The notes below the pieces were generated by a model. The model was not told the DNA's origin, ran no database searches, and saw nothing but the letters and a program-made list of their open reading frames with translations. This document shows positions 28,403-36,486 of a stretch of 36,510 nucleotides of DNA, piece after piece (positions within the stretch are counted from its first letter, which is position 1; the number at the start of each line of letters is the position of its first letter). The DNA is from 630D-37 sp037447295 (lineage in GTDB: Bacteria; Chloroflexota; Anaerolineae; Anaerolineales; Villigracilaceae), in the NCBI GenBank assembly GCA_037447295.1, contig JBBIGZ010000024.1:1-36510 (forward strand), in the 5' to 3' direction. A program made the translations under genes and the position numbers.

Positions 28403-31024
28403 ATGCGCCTGATCTTGACCCATGAACAGGCAGATTTCGATGCCTTAGCTTCTCTGTATGCCGCGGCGTTGCTCTATGAGCCGGCGTATGCCGTCCTGCC
28501 GCGGCATCTCAATCGAAACGTCCGCGCTTTTGTTACGCTCTATGGGAACGAGTTCGACTTCCTCGAGGCCAGGGACCTCCCTCCTGAGCCGGTCGAGGAA
28601 GTCGTACTTGTAGATACCCAATCGCTGATCACCGTGCGTGGCATGAGCCGCGAGACGCGGGTGCGCGTCATCGATCACCACCCGCGCCGACCCTCCCTTC
28701 ACCCCGCATGGGAAACCTGCATCGAAGAGATCGGGGCAACGACTACGCTTTTGGTGGAGGGACTTCAGGAACATAACGGCAACCTGACTCCACTCCAGGC
28801 CACCTTGCTGTTGCTGGGCATTTATGAGGATACCGGCTCGCTGACTTATTCGCGCACCACGGCGCGCGATGTGCGTGCTGCGGCCTACCTGCTGGAACAG
28901 GGCGCCAGTCTGCAAATCGCTGCCGAGTTCCTCAACCCGCCTCTTTCGGAGGCCCAACGCCTCCTATATGACGTGCTCGTTTCCCGCGCCGAAACGCTTG
29001 AGGTCCATGGCCACCGTATCGTGCTCACCTACGGGGAAGCGCCGGATCTGGAAGAGGAAGTCTCTTCCCTGGCGCATAAACTGCGCGATCTGTTCGATCC
29101 GGATGCTATCTTTGTCCTGGTTGCGACGCGTGAGGGGATCAGAGCGGTGGCGCGCTCGACAACGGATGATATTGACGTTGCCGAAATCCTGGCCGGCTTT
29201 GGGGGCGGAGGTCATGCCCGTGCCGCTGCCGCTTTGATCCGCTCAGAAGTGCCTGCCGGCGAAGCCCAACCCTCCCAAGAAGCGCTGTTGAGAGAAACCT
29301 ACCACCGCCTGCGGGAACAACTCCCACGATTTGTGCGCCCGGCACTCACCGTGGGACAAATCATGTCGCGGCATCCCTACCTTCTCACCCCCGAGACCAC
29401 CCTCCAAGAGGCCGCCGCGCTGATGCAACGCACCGGATTTGAGGGCTTCCCAGTGGTGCAAAATGGTCAAGTGATCGGCCTGCTCACGCGCCGTGCCGTG
29501 GATCGCGCTCTGGGCCATCGCCTGAACCTGAAGATCACCAGCCTGATGGAGGCCGGCCGGGTCACCGTTTCTCCCCAGGATTCGATCCAAACCCTCCAGA
29601 CCAAAATGACCGAGAGTGGTTGGGGGCAGATCCCGGTCGTCGATCCGCAAAGTGGGGAAATTCTCGGCATCGTCACCCGCACCGATCTGCTCAAGGTGTT
29701 GCAATTGCCCTCACCCCGGCCGCGTAACATCGCAGACCGCCTGACTCAAGCCTTACCTCCCTCCCGCATGCAATTAATTCGGCTGGTGGCCCAAAAGGCG
29801 ACGCAGCTCAATATGGCACTCTATATCGTCGGCGGATTCGTGCGCGATCTGCTCCTCAATTATCCAAGCGTGGATTTCGATCTAGTTGTTGAAGGAGATG
29901 CGATCGCCTTGGCTCAGGCCCTCCGGCAAGAACACGGAGGTCGGCTGACCGTCCACTCGCGCTTCGGCACCGCCAAATGGTTCCTGCCGGAATCCCTGCG
30001 TGCCGCCGAGGCCCCTGCCTTCCTCGACCTGATCTCGGCGCGCACCGAATTCTATGAGCACCCCACGGCCCTGCCCATCGTTTCCCGTGGGAGCATCAAG
30101 CTCGATCTCCACCGCCGGGATTTCACCATCAATACCCTGGCCATCCGCTTGGACGGGCGGCATTTTGGTCAGCTCCTGGATTACTGGGGCGGCCTGGCAG
30201 ATTTAGAACGTGGCCTGGTGCGTGTTTTGCACTCCCTCTCGTTTATTGATGATCCCACGCGCATGATCCGCGCCGTGCGCTATGAGCAGCGGTACGGATT
30301 TCGCATCGAAGACCGTACCCTGCAGCTGATGGATGAGGCCCGCCCGTTGCTGGCGCGCCTTTCCGGTGAGCGCATTCGCCACGAGCTCGATCTCATCCTG
30401 GATGAAAGTTGTGCCGTTGCCGCCCTGCACCGTCTTTCGGAGTTAAATTTATTAGAGACGATTCACCCCGCCTTACGCTGGAGTGCTGAAACCGAGCAAC
30501 GTCTTGCCCATGGGCTCGATCGACCCCCTGAGACGGAACTCGGAGCGTTAGCGACCCTGAGCCGCGTGCCGCTGCGACGGGCTTTGGCCTACACCTTGTG
30601 GTTCATGCCCTTAACGTCTTCCGAGATCATCTCGCTTGCCAATCGCCTGCGCTTTTCTTCTCCGCTCAAACGTTTGGCTTTGGGCGCCTCGCTGCTTTTC
30701 CACCAGATTCCCGAAATGCAAGGAGCCTCTCCCAGCGATTGGGTGGAGCGCCTGGAGGATATACCGCTCTTGAGCATCTATGCGGTGCAGATCGCTCTGC
30801 CTGAAGAACGGGCAAAACCGTTGGTCGAGTATCTGAATCGCTGGCGTCACATCCATCCCCACACAGATGGCGAAGCCCTACGTCGGCGCGGACTGCCGCC
30901 CGGCCCGCACTATCGCCGCATCCTGGCATGCCTGCGCGCCGCCTGGCTGAACGACGAAATCCATACTCCGGAAGAAGAAGAGCAGCTGCTGGAAAACCTG
31001 CTGAGAGAAACCGATCGGCAATGA
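28403..31024 (+). CDS. DHH phosphoesterase - CBS pair - tRNA nucleotidyltransferase fusion
   Basis: An 873-residue multidomain cytosolic protein. The N-terminal DHH domain has THEQADFDAL (~6-15) and VIDHH (D90-H91-H92); DHHA1 ends with GGGGH (266-270). Two CBS domains follow (~314-370 and ~376-432), then a class II nucleotidyltransferase head (~468-610) with GGFVRDLLL (476-484) and catalytic DFD (490-492), RRDFTINTLA, the RNA-binding neck (DDPTRMIRAVRYEQRYGF) and a C-terminal helical tail. The transferase part adds A or CCA to tRNA 3' ends; the DHH part resembles nanoRNase/exopolyphosphatase-type phosphoesterases, and CBS domains sense adenine nucleotides. Similar fusions are known in several deep-branching bacteria. 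ATG 28403 starts right at the DHH strand. Whether it adds CC, A or all three bases cannot be read. Confidence 0.93.
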   Translation: MRLILTHEQADFDALASLYAAALLYEPAYAVLPRHLNRNVRAFVTLYGNEFDFLEARDLPPEPVEEVVLVDTQSLITVRGMSRETRVRVIDHHPRRPSLHPAWETCIEEIGATTTLLVEGLQEHNGNLTPLQATLLLLGIYEDTGSLTYSRTTARDVRAAAYLLEQGASLQIAAEFLNPPLSEAQRLLYDVLVSRAETLEVHGHRIVLTYGEAPDLEEEVSSLAHKLRDLFDPDAIFVLVATREGIRAVARSTTDDIDVAEILAGFGGGGHARAAAALIRSEVPAGEAQPSQEALLRETYHRLREQLPRFVRPALTVGQIMSRHPYLLTPETTLQEAAALMQRTGFEGFPVVQNGQVIGLLTRRAVDRALGHRLNLKITSLMEAGRVTVSPQDSIQTLQTKMTESGWGQIPVVDPQSGEILGIVTRTDLLKVLQLPSPRPRNIADRLTQALPPSRMQLIRLVAQKATQLNMALYIVGGFVRDLLLNYPSVDFDLVVEGDAIALAQALRQEHGGRLTVHSRFGTAKWFLPESLRAAEAPAFLDLISARTEFYEHPTALPIVSRGSIKLDLHRRDFTINTLAIRLDGRHFGQLLDYWGGLADLERGLVRVLHSLSFIDDPTRMIRAVRYEQRYGFRIEDRTLQLMDEARPLLARLSGERIRHELDLILDESCAVAALHRLSELNLLETIHPALRWSAETEQRLAHGLDRPPETELGALATLSRVPLRRALAYTLWFMPLTSSEIISLANRLRFSSPLKRLALGASLLFHQIPEMQGASPSDWVERLEDIPLLSIYAVQIALPEERAKPLVEYLNRWRHIHPHTDGEALRRRGLPPGPHYRRILACLRAAWLNDEIHTPEEEEQLLENLLRETDRQ

Positions 31025-31266
31025 GAGATGCTTTTCCGGCCGTCAGAACCGAATTGGTCTATTTGGGAATGTGGCGTGCACCGTTCGTGAAGCGGCTCGC
31101 CGACATTTATTTGCAAAGGATAAACGATTCTTTGTTCCGTATTGGTAAAGATCTCTGGGAGCCTGAAGGGTCTCATTCTTCGATGTTCGTGCTGCTCGAA
31201 TTGCTGGGAAAAAGCGAGACAGGCATTGAGGACACTGGGAAAGCAAGATTCGCAGGGGTTACATGA
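31021..31266 (+). CDS. possible small protein after the nucleotidyltransferase fusion
   Basis: An 81-codon frame whose ATG overlaps the stop of the preceding gene as ATGA, the usual coupling arrangement here. The product starts MRDAFPAVRTELVYLG and ends KARFAGVT. It has no recognisable domain, signal peptide or membrane helix. The surrounding region includes a decayed gene, so this could be a remnant. The coupling is the only argument that it is real. Confidence 0.3.
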   Translation: MRDAFPAVRTELVYLGMWRAPFVKRLADIYLQRINDSLFRIGKDLWEPEGSHSSMFVLLELLGKSETGIEDTGKARFAGVT

Positions 31267-31294
31267 GTTACGCAAACACCGGATGTCAATCTTG

Positions 31295-31870
31295 TCACGA
31301 TTTTCGCGTAGTCAAGATGTGTCTCAGCCATTCTTCTGCCTGCTTTGGGTGTCGAAAGTGCAAAACGTACAGGTGACGGTATTCGGGTCGGCTCAGCCAC
31401 TCGGTATATTCACGCTTGCGTTGCCAATAGCTTTTAAACAACCAATGCCAAAGAGAGTCATCGGACCATATCTTGAAATGGGTCCACAGCGATTCGTAAT
31501 TGCTGCCCCATAGGAGCTCTTTTCGCCACCAGCGCCGAAAAATGCGAAAGGTTAATCGCCAGAAGACCGTCCAAAGTGGATAATCAAGCCAAATGATCGC
31601 TTGTGCCCGTGACCAAATCAGCGGACGCACTTGCGAATAATTCCCATCAACTACCCAACGCTGGGCGCGAGTAGCCGCATCCACCAGCGCCTGGAATTCT
31701 TCCGGCGAAGCAGCTTGCCAGTTCGGTCGCCAATTCAAAGCATCCAGTTCAATGTGTTCCAGTTTCAATTGGTGTGCCAATTGTTTGGCAAGCGTTGATT
31801 TTCCAGAGCCCGTACTTCCGATGATCACCAAACGAGTGTACGGAAATTGAGTATTCGGTATATCTCCCAT
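31295..31870 (-). CDS. P-loop kinase-like NTPase (adenylate kinase/FlaR topology-modulation type)
   Basis: A 191-residue cytosolic protein. Walker A GSTGSGKST is at ~18-26 directly after the first strand (RLVIIG). LDALNWRPNW (~43-52) and WVVDGNYSQVR (~72-82) are the substrate-lid words typical of the 'topology modulation protein/FlaR-like' adenylate-kinase relatives found as single genes in many bacteria. The centre is rich in Trp and Arg (FRIFRRWWRKELLWG). The function of this group is not settled; phosphorylation of a small molecule is likely. The gene runs against its neighbours, and its ATG (31868-31870) overlaps the start of a decayed response regulator on the other strand. Confidence 0.82.
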   Translation of the reverse strand: MGDIPNTQFPYTRLVIIGSTGSGKSTLAKQLAHQLKLEHIELDALNWRPNWQAASPEEFQALVDAATRAQRWVVDGNYSQVRPLIWSRAQAIIWLDYPLWTVFWRLTFRIFRRWWRKELLWGSNYESLWTHFKIWSDDSLWHWLFKSYWQRKREYTEWLSRPEYRHLYVLHFRHPKQAEEWLRHILTTRKS

Positions 31871-32039
31871 GATCTACCTGATTTTGGTCGTAGAAGATGA
31901 GTCGGTGGTGCGAGAGGTTCTTGCCTACAATCTGCCAAAAGAAGGATCCGCGTTGAGATGGTCGCAGATGGTAGCAGGCTTTGAAAAGCGCCTCTCGTCT
32001 CCGAGCGGACCTGATTTTACCGGATGTGATGAAATATAG
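31869..32039 (+). pseudogene. decayed N-terminal fragment of a response regulator (frameshifted receiver domain)
   Basis: In frame from ATG 31869 the sequence gives MIYLILVVEDESVVREVLAYNL, a typical receiver start with the acidic E-D pair. The homology then moves to a second frame at ~31949-31984, reading RVEMVADGSR as in helix 2/strand 3, and to a third frame at ~32008-32034, reading DLILPDVMK, the phosphoacceptor strand. All three segments are in the right order and spacing for one receiver domain, so at least two frameshifts have broken the gene. The remaining ~60 residues of the receiver and the output domain are missing. It is the remnant of a PhoB/PhoP-type regulator. Confidence 0.75.
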
Positions 32040-32140
32040 TTATAGTCCAGGCACGTTCATTTTACGTATGGCAAGATGAACAGAATCTTCTCAGCGGAGT
32101 CTCCATTACCATCGTGGTAAAATACTCCGCAGGAGACCTT
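32040..32140 (+). promoter_or_regulatory. promoter region of the threonine synthase operon
   Basis: 101 bases between the receiver pseudogene and thrC. TAAAAT (32118-32123) is a reasonable -10 box. Initiation near 32130 would leave about 10 bases, with AGGAG (32131-32135) as ribosome-binding site just before ATG 32141, so the leader would be very short. No clear -35 is seen. Confidence 0.4.
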
Positions 32141-33412
32141 ATGTCATTTTTAGGCTATCGTTGCTCCCTTTGTGGCATGGAATATACACCCGAACAGGCG
32201 CGTTATACCTGTCCAAAGGATGGGGGAAATTTGGATATTATCCTGGATTATGCCCTCATTCGTTCACGCTATCGCGCTGAAGATATTGTGAGCCGTGCCG
32301 AGGCTTCGATTTGGCGGTATTTGCCCCTCTTGCCGTTAAGTGAATCCCCCGGCGGAGAAGCTACACCCTTGCATGCTGTGGGGAAGACCCCTGTCTTCAG
32401 CCTGCCGCATTTGGCCGGAAAGTTGGGTCTACGTGCTTTGTGGTTGAAAGATGAGAGCCGCAACCCGACGGCTTCGTTTAAGGATCGCGCCAGCGCGGTT
32501 GTTGTGGCACGGGCACGCGAGATCGGCGCCGATACAGTTGTGACCGCTTCCACCGGTAATGCCGGCGCAGCGTTGGCCGGCATGGCGGCAGCAGCCGGCC
32601 TTCAGGCGGTGATCTTTGCGCCCCGCACGGCACCCCAGGCAAAAATCGCCCAATTGCTTGTCTTCGGTGCGCGCGTGCTCCTGGTGGATGGCACGTACGA
32701 TGATGCCTTCGACCTGAGCATCCAGGCGGCCAATGAGTTCGGTTGGTATTGTCGCAATACCGGCTACAACCCCTTTACTGCCGAGGGAAAGAAGACGGCG
32801 GCTTTTGAGATCTGGGAGTGGTGGCAGGGAGCGCATGGGGCCTGGCATCGCCTAATCGGGGAGAATATCGATCATCCGCCGCTGACCATATTCGTTTCCG
32901 TGGGCGATGGCAATATTATCTCCGGCCTGCACAAAGGATTCAAGGACCTATTAGAACTCGGCTGGCTACCGCGCCTGCCGCGTCTGGTGGGCGTTCAGGC
33001 CAAAGGGTCCGCGGCGGTGGCGCAGGCTTTTCATGCCCAAACCGAGCAGATCGTCCCGGTCAAAGCCCAAACGATTGCCGATAGCATCTCGGTAGACTTA
33101 CCACGCGATGGAGTCCGTGCCGTGCGCGCCGCGCGCCAGACCGGAGGCACGTATGTGACGGTCGGTGACGAAGAAATTCTGGCAGCCATCGCCGAGCTGG
33201 GGAAATTCGGCATCTTTGCCGAGCCGGCCGGGGCGGCGGCCTACGCCGGCCTGATCGCCGCACGCCGCCAAGGCTTCATTCAGTCGGATGATCCGGTTCT
33301 AGTGCTGAATACTGGTAGCGGATTGAAAGATGTGCGGGCGGCCATGCAGGCTGTGCCGCAGGCGCCGATCATCGAACCTACTCTGGATGCTGTGCGGCGT
33401 TGGATCAGATGA
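32141..33412 (+). CDS. thrC: threonine synthase
   Basis: A 423-residue PLP enzyme that turns O-phosphohomoserine into threonine. The PLP-binding lysine is K114 in PTASFKDRAS; the phosphate-binding loop is STGNAGAALAG (~137-147), and SGLKD near the end contacts the cofactor ring. The N-terminus has a small metal-binding-like ribbon (C8, C11, C24) often present in this subgroup, but the usual fourth cysteine is replaced (CPKD instead of CPxC). ATG 32141 with AGGAG was chosen; a GTG at 32114 falls inside the likely promoter. Its stop overlaps the ATG of the next gene. The pairing of thrC with a transporter may be linked to amino acid export, which is only a guess. Confidence 0.93.
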   Translation: MSFLGYRCSLCGMEYTPEQARYTCPKDGGNLDIILDYALIRSRYRAEDIVSRAEASIWRYLPLLPLSESPGGEATPLHAVGKTPVFSLPHLAGKLGLRALWLKDESRNPTASFKDRASAVVVARAREIGADTVVTASTGNAGAALAGMAAAAGLQAVIFAPRTAPQAKIAQLLVFGARVLLVDGTYDDAFDLSIQAANEFGWYCRNTGYNPFTAEGKKTAAFEIWEWWQGAHGAWHRLIGENIDHPPLTIFVSVGDGNIISGLHKGFKDLLELGWLPRLPRLVGVQAKGSAAVAQAFHAQTEQIVPVKAQTIADSISVDLPRDGVRAVRAARQTGGTYVTVGDEEILAAIAELGKFGIFAEPAGAAAYAGLIAARRQGFIQSDDPVLVLNTGSGLKDVRAAMQAVPQAPIIEPTLDAVRRWIR

Positions 33413-34530
33413 TGAGGACCTGGAGTCTCACCACGCGTTATTTTTTCCTGGCGCTGATCCTCCTGGCCTTGATCGCTCTAGGATGGTGGTTACGTCCTCT
33501 CTGGCGCTCGCTGGTGATCGCTGCCCTGATCGCCTATCTCTTTTACCCTGTAGTACGTTGGGTGGAGAAAAAACTCCGTCTTTCCCATGTCGTTGCGGTG
33601 AACCTGGTTTACTTTTTGGCGCTGCTGCTCATCCTAGGTTTGCCTTCTCTCCTGATCCCCTTCTTCTTTGAAGAACTCCAGAAGATCGCCCAGGATATGA
33701 TCACCTTGTTCTCGCGCCTGCGCAGTCAGGCGATGCGTGTGGTGGTATTTGCCGGCGTTCCGCTTTATCCAGGGCGCTTCATCCCCGATGTGACGCAGGT
33801 GACCAATACCTTGATAGAAAATCTATCTGCTCACGCTCTGGAATGGCTCGAATCCACCACCCGTGGCCTGGCCTGGGTGCTGGTGATGCTGGTGGCGGTT
33901 TATTACCTGTTGCATGATGCCACTCGATTGCGTCACTGGCTTATTCATCAGGCGCCCCCGGCCTATCAAAGCGACTTGGAGCGGCTTTTCCGGGAAATCA
34001 AAAAGGTCTGGGATGCCTACCTGGAAGGGCAATTGAAACTCATGGTGATCGTCGCGATCATCTTTACCCTGGCCTGGGTGATCATCGGCTTGCCCGGCGC
34101 AGTGATCTTGGGCATCCTAACCGGCCTGTTCAGTCTGATCCCGGAGATCGGCCCGCTGCTCGCCTCTCTGCTGGCGGTTGCCGTTGCGCTCATAGAAGGC
34201 TCGACCTACCTCCCGCTCTCCAATCTCTGGTTTGCCGGATTGGTGATCGTGATTTACCTTGTGCTTATCAATCTGAAAAATATCTGGCTGCGACCGTTCG
34301 TCATCGGGCATAGCATGAACATGCATCATGGGGTCGTTTTTATTGCCATTCTTACTGCCGCCGTTTTGGAAGGAGTGCTGGGAGCGTTGATCGCCGTTCC
34401 GGTGCTCGCCTCGGTAGATGTGATCTGGCGCTACCTGCGCAACCGCATCTACGGTGAGCCACCGTTCAGCGGTTTTTCTTCGCCTGTACAGGCTGACTCG
34501 GCTGCTACCGATACCCATCACTCGCCATAA
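33409..34530 (+). CDS. AI-2E family transporter (PF01594, TqsA/PerM-like)
   Basis: A 373-residue membrane protein with about eight hydrophobic segments. Features of the AI-2E transporter family are present: an N-terminal pair of helices (RYFFLALILLALIALGWWL, then IAALIAYLFYPVVRWVEKKL), a central amphipathic region, and the conserved C-terminal stretch GLPGAVILGILTGLFSLIPEIGPLLAS and IWLRPFVIGHSMNMHHGVVFIAIL. Members export autoinducer-2, act as Na+/H+ antiporters or have unknown substrates, so specificity is open. ATG 33409 overlaps the thrC stop (ATGA); TTG 33400 is an alternative. Confidence 0.9.
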   Translation: MMRTWSLTTRYFFLALILLALIALGWWLRPLWRSLVIAALIAYLFYPVVRWVEKKLRLSHVVAVNLVYFLALLLILGLPSLLIPFFFEELQKIAQDMITLFSRLRSQAMRVVVFAGVPLYPGRFIPDVTQVTNTLIENLSAHALEWLESTTRGLAWVLVMLVAVYYLLHDATRLRHWLIHQAPPAYQSDLERLFREIKKVWDAYLEGQLKLMVIVAIIFTLAWVIIGLPGAVILGILTGLFSLIPEIGPLLASLLAVAVALIEGSTYLPLSNLWFAGLVIVIYLVLINLKNIWLRPFVIGHSMNMHHGVVFIAILTAAVLEGVLGALIAVPVLASVDVIWRYLRNRIYGEPPFSGFSSPVQADSAATDTHHSP

Positions 34531-34555
34531 AATTATCCCATCTGCGAAGGAAACA

Positions 34556-35491
34556 ATGAACATCCAGTATTCGATCGTTGTACCGGTCTATAACGAAGCC
34601 GAAAACTTGCCCGAACTCCATCGTCGTGTTCGGGATGTAATGGATTCCCTTGGTGAGCCTTGGGAGCTGGTGTTGGTGGATGATGGCTCTGTGGATGGTT
34701 CGACCGAACAGATTCGCCACCTGGCACAAAGCGATCCGCACGTGCGCCCGGTCATCTTTGCCCGCAATTTCGGCCATCAGATCGCCGTCACGGCCGGCCT
34801 GGATTATGCGCGCGGTCAGGCGGTGATCATCATGGATGCCGATCTCCAAGACCCGCCGGAAATCATCCCGCGCCTCATTGAGCGCTGGTGCGAAGGATAT
34901 GAAGTTGTCTATGCTGTGCGTGCCGAGCGCGAAGGCGAAACCTGGTTCAAAAAGGTTACCGCCGCCTTCTTCTATCGCCTGATCTATCGCATTGCCGATG
35001 TCAAAATTCCGCTGGATACCGGCGATTTTCGCCTGTTGGATCGCAAAGTGGTGGATGTACTGCGTCGCATGCGCGAGCGTCATCGCTTCCTGCGCGGCAT
35101 GGCGGCCTGGGTAGGGTTTCGTCAGATTGGCGTCGAATATCGCCGTGCTGCACGCTTTGCCGGCGAGACGAAGTATCCCTTCCGCAAAATGCTGCGCCTG
35201 GCGCTGAATGCCATCACCGGCTTTTCCTATTTCCCCCTCCAACTGGCCACATTTTTCGGCTTCTTTTGTGCAGGTTTGGCCATTTTCTCCATCCCGATTG
35301 TCATCATCCTGCGCATGACCGGTTGGCAAGCCTTCCAAGGGCAGGCGACCACCCTCATCTCCGTACTTTTCTTGGGTGGTGTGCAGCTAATCTCGCTTGG
35401 CATTTTGGGGGAATACATTGGTCGCATCTATGACGAAGTCAAAGGCCGTCCGCTCTACATAGTTCGTGAAGCGCCGAAGGACCCTGAATGA
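34556..35491 (+). CDS. polyprenyl-phosphate glycosyltransferase, GT2 (GtrB/DPM1-like)
   Basis: A 311-residue enzyme with a cytosolic GT-A domain (~1-225) and two C-terminal membrane helices (~228-252 and ~265-290). YSIVVPVYNEAENLPEL is the family start, VDDGSVDGS the nucleotide site, DADLQDPPE (~100-108) the metal-binding DxD region, and DTGDFRLLDRKVVD and RFLRGMAAWVGF the acceptor region. It would load a sugar onto a polyprenyl phosphate carrier, the donor type used by GT39/ArnT-like transferases such as that at 15.5 kb. ATG 34556 follows GAAGGA; the opening to 34454 overlaps the transporter gene. It overlaps the next gene by 4 bases. Confidence 0.92.
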   Translation: MNIQYSIVVPVYNEAENLPELHRRVRDVMDSLGEPWELVLVDDGSVDGSTEQIRHLAQSDPHVRPVIFARNFGHQIAVTAGLDYARGQAVIIMDADLQDPPEIIPRLIERWCEGYEVVYAVRAEREGETWFKKVTAAFFYRLIYRIADVKIPLDTGDFRLLDRKVVDVLRRMRERHRFLRGMAAWVGFRQIGVEYRRAARFAGETKYPFRKMLRLALNAITGFSYFPLQLATFFGFFCAGLAIFSIPIVIILRMTGWQAFQGQATTLISVLFLGGVQLISLGILGEYIGRIYDEVKGRPLYIVREAPKDPE

Positions 35492-36486
35492 ATCTCAGAA
35501 GGATAGTCCTATTTCTGCTACTGCCTATTTTAGGCGCATGTTCTGTATGGAATGCGGAAGTGGACCGACGCGTAGCTGCTACCGTACAGGCGCTTGCCGT
35601 TGAATGGACACGACGTGCCCCCGTCGCCACCGCCTCGCCGCTCCCGTTCTGGACCTTGAGCCCTTCCCCCACCTCGACGCTTCCACCTTCGCCGACGCTT
35701 ACCCCATCGCCGATCGTCTATCAACCGAAGCCTACACTCGAGCCGGACGCCTGGAAGAGCTTCCCCGTGATCCCCACCACCATTAGCGAGCGCGTGCGCC
35801 AGATTTATCGCCTAGGGCAACTTGCGGGCAACAATCCGCGTGCCTTTTCCAAGGTTGGGGATTGCCACAGCAACCTGCCGACCTTCTTTGGCCCTTTCGA
35901 TACTGGCCCCTATAACCTGGGAGAATATGCCTATTTGCAGGAGACGATCGATTATTTCAAAGGCTCCTGGGGCAGGCGCAGTCGCGCCGTCAAAGATGGC
36001 TTGACCGCCAGCGCGGCCCTGGCCGTGCTTTGGAACGATTGGAAAGATTGTTCCCGCATGGAAACGCCTCTGGACTGTGAATATCGCATTCATAAACCGG
36101 CCTTTGCGCTCATTTCCTTTGGCACGAACGATGTTATGGGGAGTGCACCGTTTGAGATCACCCTGCGCCGCGTGATTGATGTCACCATTGGGCACAACAT
36201 TGTTCCTATCCTCGTCACCAAGGCCGATAATGCGGAAGGGGATCACCATGCCAACCGTATCATTGCCGAATTGGCCTATGAGTATGATCTCCCGTTGTGG
36301 AATTTCTGGGCTGCTGTCCAACCTTTGCCCGATCACGGCCTCATGTCGCGCGATCATCTTTCCTATAGCGAGATCCTCAGCTCTGCCGATTTCTCCTCCC
36401 AGGGCCTGAAATATGGTTACAATGTGCGCAACCTGACCGGGTTGCAAGTCTTGGATGCCATACGGCGTATGATCACCCAACCGTGA
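35488..36486 (+). CDS. SGNH-hydrolase-like lipoprotein with Cys in the nucleophile position
   Basis: A 332-residue exported lipoprotein: lipobox LGAC (C18), a Pro/Ser/Thr-rich tether (~50-85), and an SGNH/GDSL-like fold (~93-332). Block I reads SKVGDCHSN (~121-129), with C126 where the family has the catalytic serine of GDS. Block III is ISFGTNDV (~209-216) with the oxyanion asparagine. SRDHLSYSE (~287-295) supplies the likely histidine H290, but the usual D-x-x-H spacing is not seen. It may be an inactive or altered esterase that binds surface polysaccharide. It overlaps the glycosyltransferase by 4 bases, which supports a role in surface glycan. The frame ends 24 bases before the right edge of the window. 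Confidence 0.78.
   Translation: MNLRRIVLFLLLPILGACSVWNAEVDRRVAATVQALAVEWTRRAPVATASPLPFWTLSPSPTSTLPPSPTLTPSPIVYQPKPTLEPDAWKSFPVIPTTISERVRQIYRLGQLAGNNPRAFSKVGDCHSNLPTFFGPFDTGPYNLGEYAYLQETIDYFKGSWGRRSRAVKDGLTASAALAVLWNDWKDCSRMETPLDCEYRIHKPAFALISFGTNDVMGSAPFEITLRRVIDVTIGHNIVPILVTKADNAEGDHHANRIIAELAYEYDLPLWNFWAAVQPLPDHGLMSRDHLSYSEILSSADFSSQGLKYGYNVRNLTGLQVLDAIRRMITQP

Noticed and set aside
31021..32140. Mobile element around the receiver pseudogene and reversed P-loop gene
   Set aside because: No transposase fragment, terminal inverted repeats or target duplications could be seen.
33400..34530. Proof that the AI-2E family transporter exports autoinducer-2
   Set aside because: The family is functionally mixed and no luxS or lsr-type gene is present here, so only the family name is given.
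34505..35338. 277-codon open frame on the - strand opposite the GT2 glycosyltransferase
   Set aside because: Composition is typical of the shadow of a coding strand, and the + strand product has all GT2 motifs.
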